Below are positions 22,501 through 57,100 of a DNA stretch of 64,000 bases, piece after piece (the first letter of the stretch is position 1; each line of letters starts with the position of its first letter). The translations under genes were made by a program, and so were the position numbers. The stretch is from Homarus americanus (Eukaryota > Arthropoda > Malacostraca > Decapoda > Nephropidae), in the NCBI RefSeq assembly GCF_018991925.1, contig NW_024732309.1, positions 1 to 64,000 of the forward strand, in the 5' to 3' direction. Under the pieces are notes generated by a model. The model made no database searches. It was not told the origin of the DNA and worked only from the letters and a program-made list of their open reading frames with translations.

Positions 22501-24830
22501 AATACTGTACAGTGTTACACATTACTCTTCACCCTCAACCTGCACACATCCCTACCATAGTGCTGTACAGTACTTGTACCTAAACAGGAAACAGCTGTTT
22601 GTTAAAAATTTCACTGAACATGTTAACCTTTCAGAATGCATCTACTGCATTAAAAAGGAATGACTCTATGGTAACAGTTTATATATACAGTACATTATTT
22701 CACTACGGAACTGTGAGGTAATTTCTGTATGGTGGGGTAATTCTATATTTCAGGCTACACTAATGAGATGGACAGAGAGCCTTGACAACATCGAACTAGT
22801 GAGAGTTTAGTGTTCATTAGTAGTACAATAAAGTAGAAAATAAATCCTATTAAGTATATTAGTATTATCTCCAATTTGTGACTCTTTTACCTTAATTTTT
22901 TCATGATATTTCCATGGCATATCCTTTAAGTGCCTCATCAAACAGCTGCAGAAATGTTGAGACAATGTTTTTAGTTGATTACAAGCCTCCAAGACTTTTG
23001 AATGTTGAACAGAGATGAAGAGTACAGTAATGTAATAACTATTGTGTGTTTGTTGTTTAATACTCCGCCCTAAACTCGCATCATGCCATCCACACCCTGC
23101 TGCCCGCACCATACCACTCACACCCTGCCACCCACACCACACCACTCAGACCCTACTACCTAGGCCACATCACCCCACACCCTGCCACCCAACCTATACC
23201 ACTTACATCCTGCTGGAAAACAAGCTGAAGAGACCAAGAAAAACTCATCTCTATAAACCTATCGTTGTACAGTCATTACACAGAGTAGCATTTCATCACC
23301 TCATATTTAGGCTTTACTTTTTGCTTTACATATATAATAAATTAACACAGTATCAACTCAATGGTCAATCTTGTTGCATGACATGACTAGAAATTGCCCA
23401 CAAGTCTTTACAAACATTCAAATATTCTAATGTGCGCGACTTAATCACAAACATGTACGTACAGTAACGGTAAATTTCACGATTTGTTACTTTCACACTT
23501 CTGAATCAGTGTTTACTGTATGTATTAATTTTACTTGTGTGGATCTACAGAACTTAATCATCTTAGTATAGAATATAGTATGTATCAAGTATTACCAACC
23601 TTCTGTAAAAATAACAATATTTTATCATGTTGCAGACATACCACAGCCCTGGAGACTTAATAGTAACAACTAAGTAGTATAGATTAAGATAAAAACAAAG
23701 AAAAGTTAAAAGGATTATTGGTGTCAATATCTACAGTCTGATCAATCAAATTTATCAAACAGGGTGAGTTAGTTATGAGACTTTGTATTCATTCTGCGGA
23801 CAAATGGATAAATTTTATCCTAAATTTAACTTAATTTTACCATGAGTAAACATTTCTTTAGAGCTTTGTAGATGAACTGCAGCAGTTAACGTCAGATCAT
23901 TAAATCATATACGCACAATACTGTACACGAGTAAGTATAAGATCATGCCGACCCAAACACAGTCAACTACAGTATTAAATAAAACACATTTAGGAATACC
24001 ATAAACTCTCGGGATGAAGACTTAAAAAGGGTTACGTCAAGGCTAACGAGTTCTTAGATAAACAAAGTTGACGATGAAACAGTCTTACAAAAAATTACTT
24101 GTGCTTGCTACTCGAAGAGCTAATTGCCATCACATCAACACTGCTAGACAATGGATGATGTCTCTTGTGCTAACTTGATACTGTACATCCCATCAGTGGC
24201 AGGATAACCACAGTTCATATGAAACCTGTAAAAACATCTAAAACACAATGCAGTCCACTGCACATGGATATTAGTTAAAAAATAATAATATATAATGGTT
24301 TTGCAATGTCATGCTCCAGCTGTGCTCGCCGTGCTACATACACAGTCACAAGAGGTAATGATAGTGATGAGTTGGTCAACTTTATCAAAGTTATTAAACA
24401 TGGAATCTCTGTTTTCCACAATTAAAAAAAAATGAAAAATGCTAGTTATGATATAAGAAGGTTTGCTTGTAAACACCTCACACGTGGTTCACTTAAAGAG
24501 CATTTTCAACACAACATATGCCCGAACGAGTCACAATAACAACAGCTGACAACTGTAGTAGTTATAGGCCTACAACAACAACCATTTCACATACACTAAT
24601 CTTTCAAACTTGTACCTTGCAGTGGCAGATGGGAACACAACTGTGCCAACACACACAACAACACTGTAAAAACTTCCCTCGTCTCCCATCACTAACGACC
24701 CTAATCCTAGCCAACTTTATAGAGATATTCTCAATAAAGAACAAACATCGTGTTCAGTAGTTCTTGACAGATTTATGTTCCAGTTAAACATAGGTACATC
24801 CTAGTGATTTAATTATTTAGACAACTGAGG

Positions 24831-45256
<20,426 letters not shown>

Positions 45257-45972
45257 GACTACTACTTGTTACGAGGGAAAACACACAACGTTCACTCACA
45301 CTCCAAAATACTGTTATTCTCTGAAACAAAAATAATAAGAATTAGTCTTTGTGCTATTTTAATATAACATTACTGTACTATTGTAGTACAGTCACAGAAA
45401 GCTGAACGTGTCATGATGATGTGCTAAAAGGAAATGACTTGTGAATGTCTCCCTCCACTCTGAATTCAGGATAATACTATACATACTATATGCTATAGGC
45501 ACAATACCCTTCCTTAACTCAGGTAAAGGTATAAATGGGATTAAATATCATGAAGCAGATATGACACTATTTTATATCCTGTTCCACTTCAATTACTTTT
45601 AGAACTGAGTATAAAACCCAAGTTCAATTCACCTTCCTGTACAGTACATGTAATTACAGTACTGCATGTGAAGTAAAAAATACTGTACCTGTAGATCAAT
45701 ATTTATTGACTTCTTAACCACTTGTGTATGGGAACCCCTCTGTGCTGAACAAAATTGTCTGGCATTAGCTAAATATTAAAAGTGGCATCCCCATAGTGAA
45801 GGGGTTAAAAACATACAAACATTTGCAGTACAGTAATGTGTTCACACAAAATAAGTCAATAAGTGGACAAAATTACCAAAATAATAGGGATGGATACTTG
45901 ACGTACAGTACACACGGGGTTGTAATTACATACAACCTTCCCTAAACATCTCGGTGATCATCAAGTAAAGTA

Positions 45973-46180
45973 CAGGGGATCCCCGGGTTACGAACAAGTT
46001 CTGTTCCTGAGGATGTTCTCAAGTCCTTATATACTGTATATCTAAAATTACTTAATTTAAGACAAAAGAAGAAATAGAATGACAAAATAATACAGAAAAT
46101 GAAAGTAAAAAATAAGTCCGTGTAAATTTCGAGTTTCACCCCGTTCGTACTGGCGGGTAGTTGTAAGTCGGGGACCCCTG
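45973..46180. mobile_element. TA-duplicating MITE, 208 bp
   Basis: Ends CAGGGGATCCCCGGGTTACG and complement CAGGGGTCCCCGACTTACAA, flanked by TA at 45,971-45,972 and 46,181-46,182. Mariner/pogo-like ends. Confidence 0.85.
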
Positions 46181-46408
46181 TACCTGTACTGTATCCAACA
46201 TCTTCAAATGGAGAAACACATTGAATCCAATGAAAAAATCTACACAATGGTTTAGATATCACAAGCATGAAGAAGTCACCCCTTGAAGAAGGAAGTAACA
46301 TGATCATCACCACCTCAGTTGGCACATTACTGTACAGTATATAATAAGTTCTCTCAACTGGTGCACCAGGGTGTTGGTCAAGGGCAAGTTTATCTTAAGG
46401 AGTAAATT

Positions 46409-47020
46409 TTACGAGGGACTGTGGAGGTACAGAAAGGAGTAGTTACTTTCCAAATATTCCAAAGTGTGTTCAGACCATTTCATTGAAGGTAGGCTACAGG
46501 CTTCTCCTAGATCGGCCATACAATTAATATGGGCACATTGTTCTTCCCCACTTACCTTGACAATTAACCACGGCTGCAATGGTGTGGGATTCATACTGTG
46601 GGAATGGCAAACCCTGCCGGACACTAGAATATTATCACCGAAGTTAATACACTTCACTTCTTTAACCCATCCACAGATGAAATTTTTTTGGGGCATCTAC
46701 GGACTTGTATGCCCTGAGTTCATCAAGTGTATAAACCTTTTTCCATAAATCATACCAGTTATAATGTCCATGTTCACTACCGGTGGAAAGTATCTGGGTA
46801 TACCGACCATCTTAATGTGGGAATTCTGTACGGGTCTTCATTGTCAACAAGTTTCAATTTCTCCAAATACCTTGTCCGTGACGATGTGTCTAAAGAATCA
46901 ATATGTTCCTGTGTGTTTTCTTTATCAGCACTGCCTGGTTTCTCACTGGATAACAATGTAATATTTTGTAAACAAAGCTGCAGCAGTAAATAGTCGCGTC
47001 GAGTATGGCGTGTTGTTGTT
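46409..47020 (-). pseudogene. broken SWIM-zinc-finger / YqaJ-recombinase-type gene fragment
   Basis: Minus-strand pieces in the order of this family are RTRYLEKLKLVDNEDPYRIP, then TLRWSVYPDTF and PVVNMDI, then VYTLDELRAYKSVDA, NFICGWVKEVKCINF, VSGRVCHSHSMNP, and finally PWLIVKVSGEEQCAHINCMA with DLGEACS. The last block matches the C-x-C-M-A-G-L-G-E-x-C-S-H SWIM-like motif that precedes a YqaJ nuclease domain in proteins found in cnidarians, molluscs and crustaceans, often mobile-element associated. At least three frameshifts and stops separate the blocks, and the zinc ligands are partly lost. No YqaJ domain follows. Confidence 0.6.
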
Positions 47021-47026
47021 GACAGT

Positions 47027-47642
47027 TGTAAGGCTATGTCCCATGGGCGAGCGTCCTGCGGCATCGAGCGACCACACGAGGAACACGCCACCTTGGTGTC
47101 ACGGACAAACATATGTGTTTTCTTTGATGTGTCAATGATGATATTATGGAAAAGTGTAGCACACTTTACAGTGTCAACATCAGTATGTACCTTTATTTCA
47201 ATACCTTTATTTAAAATTTTCCATTTACAGTACAGTACTTGTACAAATTAAAAATACAAACTCTACAACACGCCTGGCAGGTAACAATCTGTAATTATTA
47301 CTTTTTATTTATTCAGAGCATTCCTAGGATAGGGTTTCAACACATACACCAAGTGGGTGGGCCTCGTCCCCCATCAGAATACATTCTGGTGTACTGTACT
47401 CGTGAAACTTCTGATCTTGGAAAAGTTCCTTGTAGAGATGGTGAAATTCGCCTACTTCCATCTTCTTCTGTTATATGGCAAGTTTTATACCATGCATTGA
47501 AAGGCATTATTTCCTAAATGTACCAGCAATCAAACATCTGCACTGCATAGATGGGACAGAGGTCCCTTTGGAAAGTAGGTCGTGCGTCTAAGCCCTGTCG
47601 CTCAATGTCGCAGGAGGCTCGCACATGGAACATAGCCTTACA
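47027..47642 (+). mobile_element. possible PIF/Harbinger-like element with about 46-bp inverted termini
   Basis: Left arm TGTAAGGCTATGTCCCATGG and right-arm complement TGTAAGGCTATGTTCCATGT stay similar for about 46 bp (roughly 41 matches). If the element proper starts at GGCTATG, TAA and TTA lie outside the ends, as for PIF/Harbinger. A plus-strand HLHCIDGTEVPLE near 47,530-47,570 recalls the first catalytic Asp motif (IDGT) of that superfamily. Decayed and non-autonomous. Confidence 0.5.
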
Positions 47643-48539
47643 GATGCAGGGAACACTGCATTAAAATCTGGGGTGCACCAGACAGACTATCCAGGCACTG
47701 TGGATATCACTAAGAGCCCTCAGCTTAGGTCTAACACCATTTGTTTTTCTTATTTTTTTAATTCTTTCTAGAATATTCTGATTCTTACTGGACTTGAGGA
47801 TTACTGTAATTACAGATGAAAACTAATTATCTCTTGAAGCCCTTGGAGGAGCAGTACTGTGCTATAGTGGACCAGTTCTAAGGGCATTATAACACCATTT
47901 CTTCTTAACACTGGTTATAGGCACATTTCCCAATGACTCCCATTATGTAACTAAAGATATGTTCTCTAAAATAATAATAATGACGATGATGATGATAATA
48001 ATAATCCCACGCTCGACCCCCGACGAGCTATTCCATCATCCTTTGTTTATGACACAAATGCTGCGATCACAAAAACTCGAGCTACAACCTTGGTTAATAA
48101 TGGTTGTGTTCTGTATTCTTTGTTTAATAATTTTATATTTCCATCAAACAAACACAAAAATGAAAGTACTAAGTTTAACAGTGCTAAAAGGAAGCACGAG
48201 GTGCTAAGTGCATAAAAAAAGTAATAGTTCTGCAAAAACTTGACCAAGGACACTATGAACAAAGTGTCCAGATAGAGTACTATATCTGTACTAATGATTC
48301 AAGCAATGAAATGTAAGGAATGAGGCACAAAATGTTCCATACACCAACCAGGGATCCCACTCCTCATGCAGTGTTCATATTCTCTTTAGCTCCCAAAAAA
48401 TTGCACCTCCAAATTCCAGACCTTCTCTCACAACTCTACACCTTTATTGTACATATTTAATATATACAGTACCGTATATGAAATTTATGAATACAAATCA
48501 TTTTCTTTTATTCTATTTTCCACATTCAGTACTGTACTG

Positions 48540-49332
<793 letters not shown>

Positions 49333-49572
49333 ATATATAAGGCAAAATTGAATGATCAAGCACCATGTCAACAATAATATCTCTCACCACATCTCATAAA
49401 AACAAGACAACTGGGGAGACTGGAAGGAGGCCAAAACTACCAATATCAGAGATGCTACCAAGGACTATTTCCGACTTGAAAATACTGTACTACAATATAC
49501 TGACACTTTCCTGAAAAAGAGAGCAGAATTTGACACCTTACTCAAGACCCATCAACACAATATAGTACCTTG

Positions 49573-49611
49573 GTGTTGTGGAACTGTTGTATAAGAACAG
49601 AAGGATCGACC
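49573..49611 (+). repeat. dispersed short motif, copy 2
   Basis: Matches 16,465-16,505 (TTGTGGAACTG..GTATAAGA). It lies a few hundred bases before a decayed LINE. Confidence 0.65.
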
Positions 49612-49819
49612 TGCAGGGTTGTGAGTTGTATATACTAGGTGGATATGATTCATTTATGAACCTTCCTCAGGCAAACTGTAAGAAGAGTGTGGTTTATTTA
49701 TGCTAGAAAGAGCCTTAGAGCCACCTAGGTGAGGGTGCAGGATGTTTTTGAAAGAGTCAAAGCTGTGTAAAATTAAACTGAACCTTATTCGTTGTTGGTT
49801 GTATCTAAAGGTCCTCAAA

Positions 49820-50440
49820 TTGGTTGTGTATGTCGACAACAAAAAGAAGTTCTCAGACCATTGTGAGAAGGTGAATCAAGCAACTAAGCAGTAGGTCTTA
49901 TAAGAGGGGCATTCACACCTAGACGGTGTCCCTCATAATGCACATCAAAAGTGAGGTGATTCTCTGTTTGGAGTAATCACCCCATCAGGTCCCCAAGATA
50001 TGCTAAAGACTATCAGTTGATTGAAAATGTCTAAAGCAGGACCACCAGACTGCTGCCCTCACTACAGCATCTCAGTTACATAGAAAGATTGGAATACTTG
50101 CAGTTGCCTAATTTACCAGTATACTAGCGAAAGGAAAGGGGTGACTTAATAAAAGTCTATAAACACCTCAAATGGCATTACCTGTACTCAGTCAAGCATT
50201 CATTCCTGGAACTGGCAGATGCTGATCCAATTAGAGGTCCCAGCTTAAAGTTGAAGAAGCCATAGGTTCAGAAAATGTCAAGGCAAACTTTTTAGCGGAG
50301 TGAGTTGTGAACTCTTGGAACAATCTGCCAGAGAGTTTTGTGATGGCACTGAATGTCAACTCATTCAAGACCAGACTTGACCAATACTTTCACAGGTACA
50401 GACACATTATGGTGCCAGTAAGTACATGACCAACTCTTGC
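49820..50440 (+). mobile_element. decayed CR1-like LINE, reverse-transcriptase C-terminus
   Basis: Plus-strand blocks in order: VYVDNKKKFSDHCEKVNQAT, HLDGV, SRTTRLLPSLQHLSYIERLE-like, RKGRGDLIKVYKHLKW, then VVNSWNNLPESF and NVNSFKTRLDQYF. These match the segment order of the intact frame at 9019-9654 but with different residues, so it is a separate, older family. Frameshifts and stops throughout. Confidence 0.75.
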
Positions 50441-51554
50441 CAACTGTGTAAGAAGAGATGTGACCAACCACCCAAGCCGACAAGTGGCGAAGAGGATAAT
50501 GTAAAGTGATGGTGAGAGTTACAAGTCATCTGTCTTCACACAAGTTTGAGTAAATTATGTGGCAATTGTACGAGAATGAAAACACATTGAAAACTTATTT
50601 CTAGATTAATAACATTGTAGGTGTAAGAGAATAATGAAATAAGTAAGCATGCAGATTGTACAAAAAATATATATACTGTACGTTATATTATTTAGCATGG
50701 GGGCAGAAGAAAATCATAACTCCTAATTTTAGTAAATCATGATCAGGCTGTCCTCTACACATTAAACATAAAGAATTACACTACCACTTTGGCCACTTAG
50801 CTACATGAAAACCACCAAGAAGATTCCACTAAAATTGTTATAAATTTTGTTGAACTTTGATGCTTCTCACATTTTAGGAGACATTTAAGTGAACGTGGGT
50901 AAGTACAGTACAGTACACCATTTTCTATATAATGTAAAACTGTTTTGTCTGTATTTTTCTGTGAGTCTCAATCATTCTTTTATTTTATTTGATCTTCTTT
51001 CATATTGTTTTTTTTAATTACAGTACTGGTATACTTATATATCTTTTTTTTTCAAATTCTGATTGCCAAAAATTAATCAGTGTATCCCCCTAACACTAAT
51101 GAGGATTTTCAGTTTCTCTTCACCTTAACCTTCCCCACCGGTTAAACAAAGAACTATATTTTACATTAAGAAAGGCCAGACCACTCAATCAAGTATTACC
51201 AGCTCAAATTTAGGTTATGTTAGGTTAGGCTGTATATCACATGTCATACATTTGTAGAGCTTCGGGTCACAACATACGACGTTTTGATCTTTTGTGGGCC
51301 TATTTGAATAAAAAAGGGCGGGCCTAGCTAGATTATGTTGCCAAGTAGAGATTTATCTTTCATTCACTCACACGTGAGAGCTTCTCAGTCTCTTCTCAGT
51401 AGCTTTTCAGCTTTTGTGATGTAGGAACCTCACCCTTGGACTTGACTTACTTCACCATGTGTTTCTACCCCAACCACATGTCTAGAATCATGATCAATTA
51501 GTGGAGCAGTAATATTGTTTGTTAATAATGTGAATAGTAATAACAGTATAATAA

Positions 51555-52045
51555 GGGTAATCCTGGAGCAGATGGCTAACACCAGTACACAGTGTTCGAT
51601 TTTGTTCATTTTTTCCACAGATGTTCTTTGGATGATAATAAGTAATAAAAATTATACAACAATGCACAGAAACTAATAGAACCTGACCTGACCAGACGAA
51701 AGAAACCTATCTAACTTTCCTCACTGCCATATTAACAGAAAGTACAGCACAGGAATACTTATTTTGATATCTAGTACCAATGAAAATAACTTTTTGGAAG
51801 TGTAATGGTGAGCGTAATGGTGAGCGTAATTTAAATTTTTTTGTGGACATGAGAGTATGCATGTAAAAAGCAGACAACATGCACCAACAACGGCAGATAT
51901 TTGGGAGGAGAATTTACAGTAAATAGTTAATTTCTTCGTAGACAAAGCACCTAAGATAAGTTTTTTCGCCGTGTTTTACCCCACAATTTCCCTCATCCTT
52001 CATATCGTGACCCTTACAGGTGATTTATGATCATAGATTGAGAAA
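51555..52045 (+). repeat. dispersed repeat R1, copy 2 (apparently continuous)
   Basis: The 5' part matches 10,615-10,735 and the 3' part matches 13,690-14,125, so this copy seems to preserve the uninterrupted repeat. It contains GGAGCAGATGGCTAACACCA and the GTGTTTTACCCCACAATTTC block. Class unknown; no terminal repeats recognised. Confidence 0.75.
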
Positions 52046-52642
52046 AAAATAATAATATAAATAAAAAAGTTGTCGCATCGTTTTTATTTCTTACTATCAT
52101 CCAAAGAGGAATGACTACCGTAGCCTGAAGCCCATGGGTCAAATATAAGATTAACTCCTTTATTACTGTGTTAGTTTGTGCCTTACACTACAAAGTATCA
52201 TCACTGCACACTCTTCTACTTCAGACACTTACACACTTAATAAAAAATTACCTCCTTCCAGGCTATAAACCTACATATATAAGGTAACATTATTATATAT
52301 ATAACCCGTGGAGCCGAGGACCATAGTTGATGGCTGAGGGTGTCCTGTATACAGCGTTATTATAGATTCATCAAGATAAAATAATGTTCCTAAGATATAT
52401 AAACCACCAGGCATGCCCTACCGTCACCCAGGTGCAGTAGAACACACAGCTGGGGGGAATACCAATGTGATAATTCCACGTAATAACCTAACAGCCAGCT
52501 GGGTGATGACACCACCACCCGGCACCTCACTTTAATCACCACTATCCTCTATATACTGCCCTAGTACACATATTTCCCTTCTCATTAACACCTACGGGAT
52601 ATTAACTATGAAAAGCTCTATAAATAATAATAAAATACTCAC

Positions 52643-52743
52643 AGGAAGAAGGTTAAGAGAAGGTTTCCATTCAGCTGGACATTACACGTCAGGTTAACAT
52701 GTGAACCTTCCTACCAGACCTTTAATCCGGATCCGTGACGTCA
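52643..52743 (-). promoter_or_regulatory. candidate noncoding first exon and CRE of the SERCA gene
   Basis: On the minus strand a strong donor GTGAGTATTT follows CTTAACCTTCTTCCT at 52,643, and a perfect CRE palindrome TGACGTCA lies about 95 bp upstream (52,736-52,743). The well-formed acceptor at 45,321 requires such an upstream noncoding exon. The pairing is inference; no TATA box was found. Confidence 0.4.
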
Positions 52744-53576
52744 CATGAAATACTTTACTTAAAAAATATGTAAATTAAAGCTATTTTAAGTCTTTTTAAG
52801 TGATATATTTCCCCCAGGAGCAACAATTATAACTACAGGTATGTGTTTCTTTAAATTACTTAGGTTTTTATTCATATTCGTCTGGTAATAATTATGGTTC
52901 GTCTTCTATTCAAATGTTTTAATTATATTTTTTATTTCTTTTTTTTTGTATACTCGTCAGGTAATGGAACTCTATGGCCAAGGAACTTTAAAAAATATTT
53001 AACAAATTATAATTGTCCATAAAATTGCAATAATGGTACTTTGTTATTTCCTTTGGATTCTTTTCTGTTTCAAGTATCGCACTAAGATAAATATATATTT
53101 TTTTCTAATTTAGATTTTTATATTATTTCCAAAACAATTTTCCGGTTTTTTTTTAAGAAATAGATAGCAATAAAATGGTTAAAATCACTTTCGAGTTATG
53201 GATTCACTCCCCATCTGAACACCGAAAACTACCCCAACCTATACTACTGAACACCGAAACAGGGATTTACTTGCATATATAATTATATTTTTTTATTTTA
53301 TTTTTTTTGAGAATTGAATAGCAAAACCATTATAGCCCTTTAAACTTTCAATTTTCTACGTTTAAATGTTACAATCTATATATATATATATATATATATA
53401 TACAATATATACAATATATATAATCACATTTTTGGAATCAGCAGAAAAATCTACATTAGATTTTTTTGTGCGGTACATAAAACCGAATACATCCAATTTT
53501 TCAAAAAAATCAAAAAATTAAAAAAGGTGTAAAAAACATTTAAAGTAGTGTAGGGGTATCGAGAGATTAATGTTAT

Positions 53577-53893
53577 CTAGCACTCAGGATGGAAGGATGC
53601 TCTAATGTGGTTTTCTTGTATAATATAAGTTATATGATAGACAGTCTGGTGCTGGAGGTGCTTGTTCAGGAAGATGGGCAGAATGAGAGTTGGTTGGTGA
53701 GGAAGCTCAGAGAAGGACGGCTGGTGGGTCGCCATGCTCGCTGGCGGGAGCGAGGACCGCCAGGCAGGCGAAGAGATGCGAGGGCTGCCAGGCAGCGGCG
53801 GAGGAGGAGGTGTTGCTTGTTGTAGAAGAATGGTCAGAATGAATCTCAATGGAGAGACAGAGCTTATATACCCAGCAGCAGCCGCTATGAGTC
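53577..53893 (-). promoter_or_regulatory. GC-rich island with TATA box, AP-1 site and 52-codon ORF
   Basis: Minus strand: TGACTCA (53,887-53,893, AP-1 consensus), TATATAAG (53,863-53,870), an initiator-like TCATTCT about 25 bp on, then an ORF from ATG 53,735 to a stop at 53,577 (MATHQPSFSELPHQP...). The region stands out in GC content from its AT-rich flanks. No good GT donor lies in the first 260 nt, so it may be an unspliced small transcript, an alternative SERCA promoter, or nothing. The protein is not recognised. Confidence 0.3.
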
Positions 53894-54139
53894 ATGTTGG
53901 GAAAACCCAGAAAGTCGCCGGTGACTAGTTCCGTTGCTAAGATACGGTAACATCTGGTTGGTTGCTAAGGAAGGCGGCACATTGGAATGCGATACGCAGT
54001 TTGAAGGGGAGACGTCCACTACAGTATTTTTGAGGGAGGTGGGGGAGGGATGGTCCAAGAGAGGGTGCCAGCTAGGAACTTCAAGGACCACGTTTGACCA
54101 CACCTATACCCTTGAGGACCACAACCACCTTATTTAAAG

Positions 54140-57100
54140 GTTAATGGGAAAACTAAGAATATAATTTCGTGCTGAAAATCCCTGGTGACTAGACATTGTT
54201 ATTATTATAATGTTATTACTGCTCTTCAACTACTAAGGTCTTCAAGTATATAAGGTTAGTTACTATTCCTCCAACAATGGTTTTTCTGTATTATTCACTG
54301 TTCCTCTTTACACAGATTGAATTCAGATGATCAAATGATACATGTGATCCCCTGCCAGTAGTAGTGAAGCTAGTGATGGCTAAATGAATCCTTATGCTGT
54401 TGAATGTTAATCCTTTATTGATGATGTTTGTAACGTGGCTGTGGAAACTACTGTATGTTTACATCAGCAGACCAACTGGTTTTTTTTTGTATTAAACCTT
54501 TATAAATTTAATGAATTAAACATAGTAATAATTAAAATGTATTTAATGCTTCTTTAAGAAATGAAGCAATGTGGATATGCTAAAATGATGAATACCGTAA
54601 ACAATTCTTAAGAATCTTTCCTCTTTTCAACACTGATCCCATCATTTTAAAAACTTTTACAAATTATTCTATAACTAACTCTCCTTCGGTCTGAACAACT
54701 GCTTCCTGGACTGCAGTTGTCAAGACTGAAGCTGTCTTCATTTACCTGGCTGGTGGTCTTTGCCAGCAGATACTGTGCTCCACTGTGTATGTAATCAGTA
54801 GTCATTCGTACAATAATGAACACCTCCACTTCCTCCTGCCTGTATACACATACTGTACAGTGTTGAGTTATATAGTATAGTAAATATATATACCGTATAT
54901 GGTTAGAATGTGTTTTATTTATTGCTGTACAGTAATTGTGTGATTAGTATGCATTTCTCTCATTTATTTCAGATTAACCCACAAATGTAACCAAACTTGA
55001 CTGGCTAGGACCCTAACCCACCCTTATTACATGGATTTTCATTGGAAAAATTGCTGCATTATTCATATAATTGTTACATGGTTAGAACAGAACCCATACG
55101 GATAATGAGGTCTCCCTATGCATATTCCAATTTTAACTGCTTTTCAAAAGGAGCAGTAACACCTCTACATTTTGCCACTAGATTTTAACCTAAGTAGCAG
55201 TCACGCCCCTATATTTTGGCCCAAGTAGCAGCACCGCCACTTTGGTAAACATTGATTTTAAGATGGTAAATTTATAAGCGAGTTATACTCACAGAGAGAA
55301 ATTTGTTAGAGAGCACTAAAGAAGAGAGAGAATTAAGAAGTGTAACAATTATGAAAATCAAATGAATACCAAAGGCCTACAAGGCTGTATGAGTGACCAT
55401 TGAGGAGATGCCACCCAAGTCATTCTTCTGTTCAGCACATAAATGTTCCCAGTTTGCCTATTTAACAACACAATGTTATCGAATGAGATATGAGGTGTAC
55501 AAATTTTTGAGAGGACAGTCAAGACCATAAACTATTTTTAATTATTTATTCTATCATCAACAATAAATGAGTGGCACGTACAAAATGAGGTACAAAATTG
55601 CACCTCATCTTTGCACTTGAACAAGTGGATGTTTGTATGGTCATACATTGCTCTCTGATGGGCGATTTCACATGAGCACAGACACAGGACACAACACACT
55701 TGGTGTGACTTTTGGTAATGTTTGCCCAAGAGCAGTTCGGCTAACAGTTTATTTTAACAAGGGAATCAAAATAATCTAGTTACTCTAAATCAAATTACAA
55801 CACAAGTAAATGTACATATTCATCCTCTATATCATCCATTGGATGGAGAATGTTGGCAAGGTGATGGGCCAATGGTAGAATCCTCCCCCTGCATGTGTGG
55901 TAATATTAAAATGGTGCACCGGACGCGAAGAAGGCCGAGGCGCTGCAAGGGGAGGCTGAGATCTCTGGTGGAGGTGAAGGACCTCACACACCACCGCCGT
56001 ATGCTTCTGCCCCTCTGTTGACCCACAGCCACTGCCTCTTGAGAGTCCTAGGCATCAACTTGAGGGATGGAAAATTCCCCATGGTATCAACAAAAGTTTT
56101 CCTGTGGCGGTGGCCATGGCGGGGTGGTGCTAAGCTCATCACAGGCGTGGCACTGACAGTTAGCAGGTTAGTACGGCTAATGCTACTGGCTGTGAGAAAT
56201 TAATAAAAGCTGGAGCAGATGTAAAGTCTCAGCCTTTACCACTTTTGCAGAATTTCATCGGGTACTGTAAAAAAAGTATTATTGGCATTAAAGTCTAATT
56301 ACAGGTGAAAGATATGTACTAGGTTAATAGATGCTGCTACTTCTATGAGGCATTTCTATGTATTACTAAAAGAAAAAGAGAAAAAAAATAAAAAAAGAAG
56401 AAGAAAAGTTAGATAAGTCAGATGTTAAAAGAAAATCTACAAGTACAACAGCGGAGTCAGGTGCCTGAGGAGACTGTGATGGGCGGGGGTATACTTCTCA
56501 CTGATGACTGCTCTTACACAACCTGTTCGGGCACTGTAGGGAAGAACCACAAGCATTATGCATCTGTTCACGAATAAATGGTCAATCATGATGGACAATA
56601 AATATCCTAATTCCATCCTGTACCATTTGTACCTAAAAACTTTTAAATGAAATTAGCATACTGTTCCATACATCAAAACTTGACTCTTGAATATTTAATT
56701 TATAAGTGACACATATGATTCATTTAATTATTATAGAAAAACTCGTGTGTTTTAAATTATTTTATGTACAAATGATGAGAACCTGACAATAACTGATAAA
56801 TTGTACTGTACAGTACTGTACATAAATAAATCTATACAGTACAGTACCATTGATATATATTATCTAGTTACCCGGTATTAAAATAATATACTGTATTTCA
56901 TTACTGTATCGCAATGGCCAGATGTGTCAAGAAAAAGATCTTAGTTTAGATGTAATAATATGTACACAGATGAAACATGGAAACACACTATTATTATTCT
57001 TTTCTGAAAGTTATCAGTTTAGGCTCTAAAGCTATCTATTGTATTAGCTTTTTTCATTTCTAAGCTTCTGCGTCCAACACACACCGCTAGCATCTTGTGA

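Noticed and set aside
46464..46748. Plus-strand frame beginning MCSDHFIEG, reminiscent of a THAP-domain end
   Set aside because: The minus strand gives a longer, better ordered match to SWIM/YqaJ-type proteins across the same bases; the THAP-like words are isolated.
55839..56203. Overlapping GC-richer open frames on both strands
   Set aside because: No recognisable domain, no splice context and no preference for one strand.
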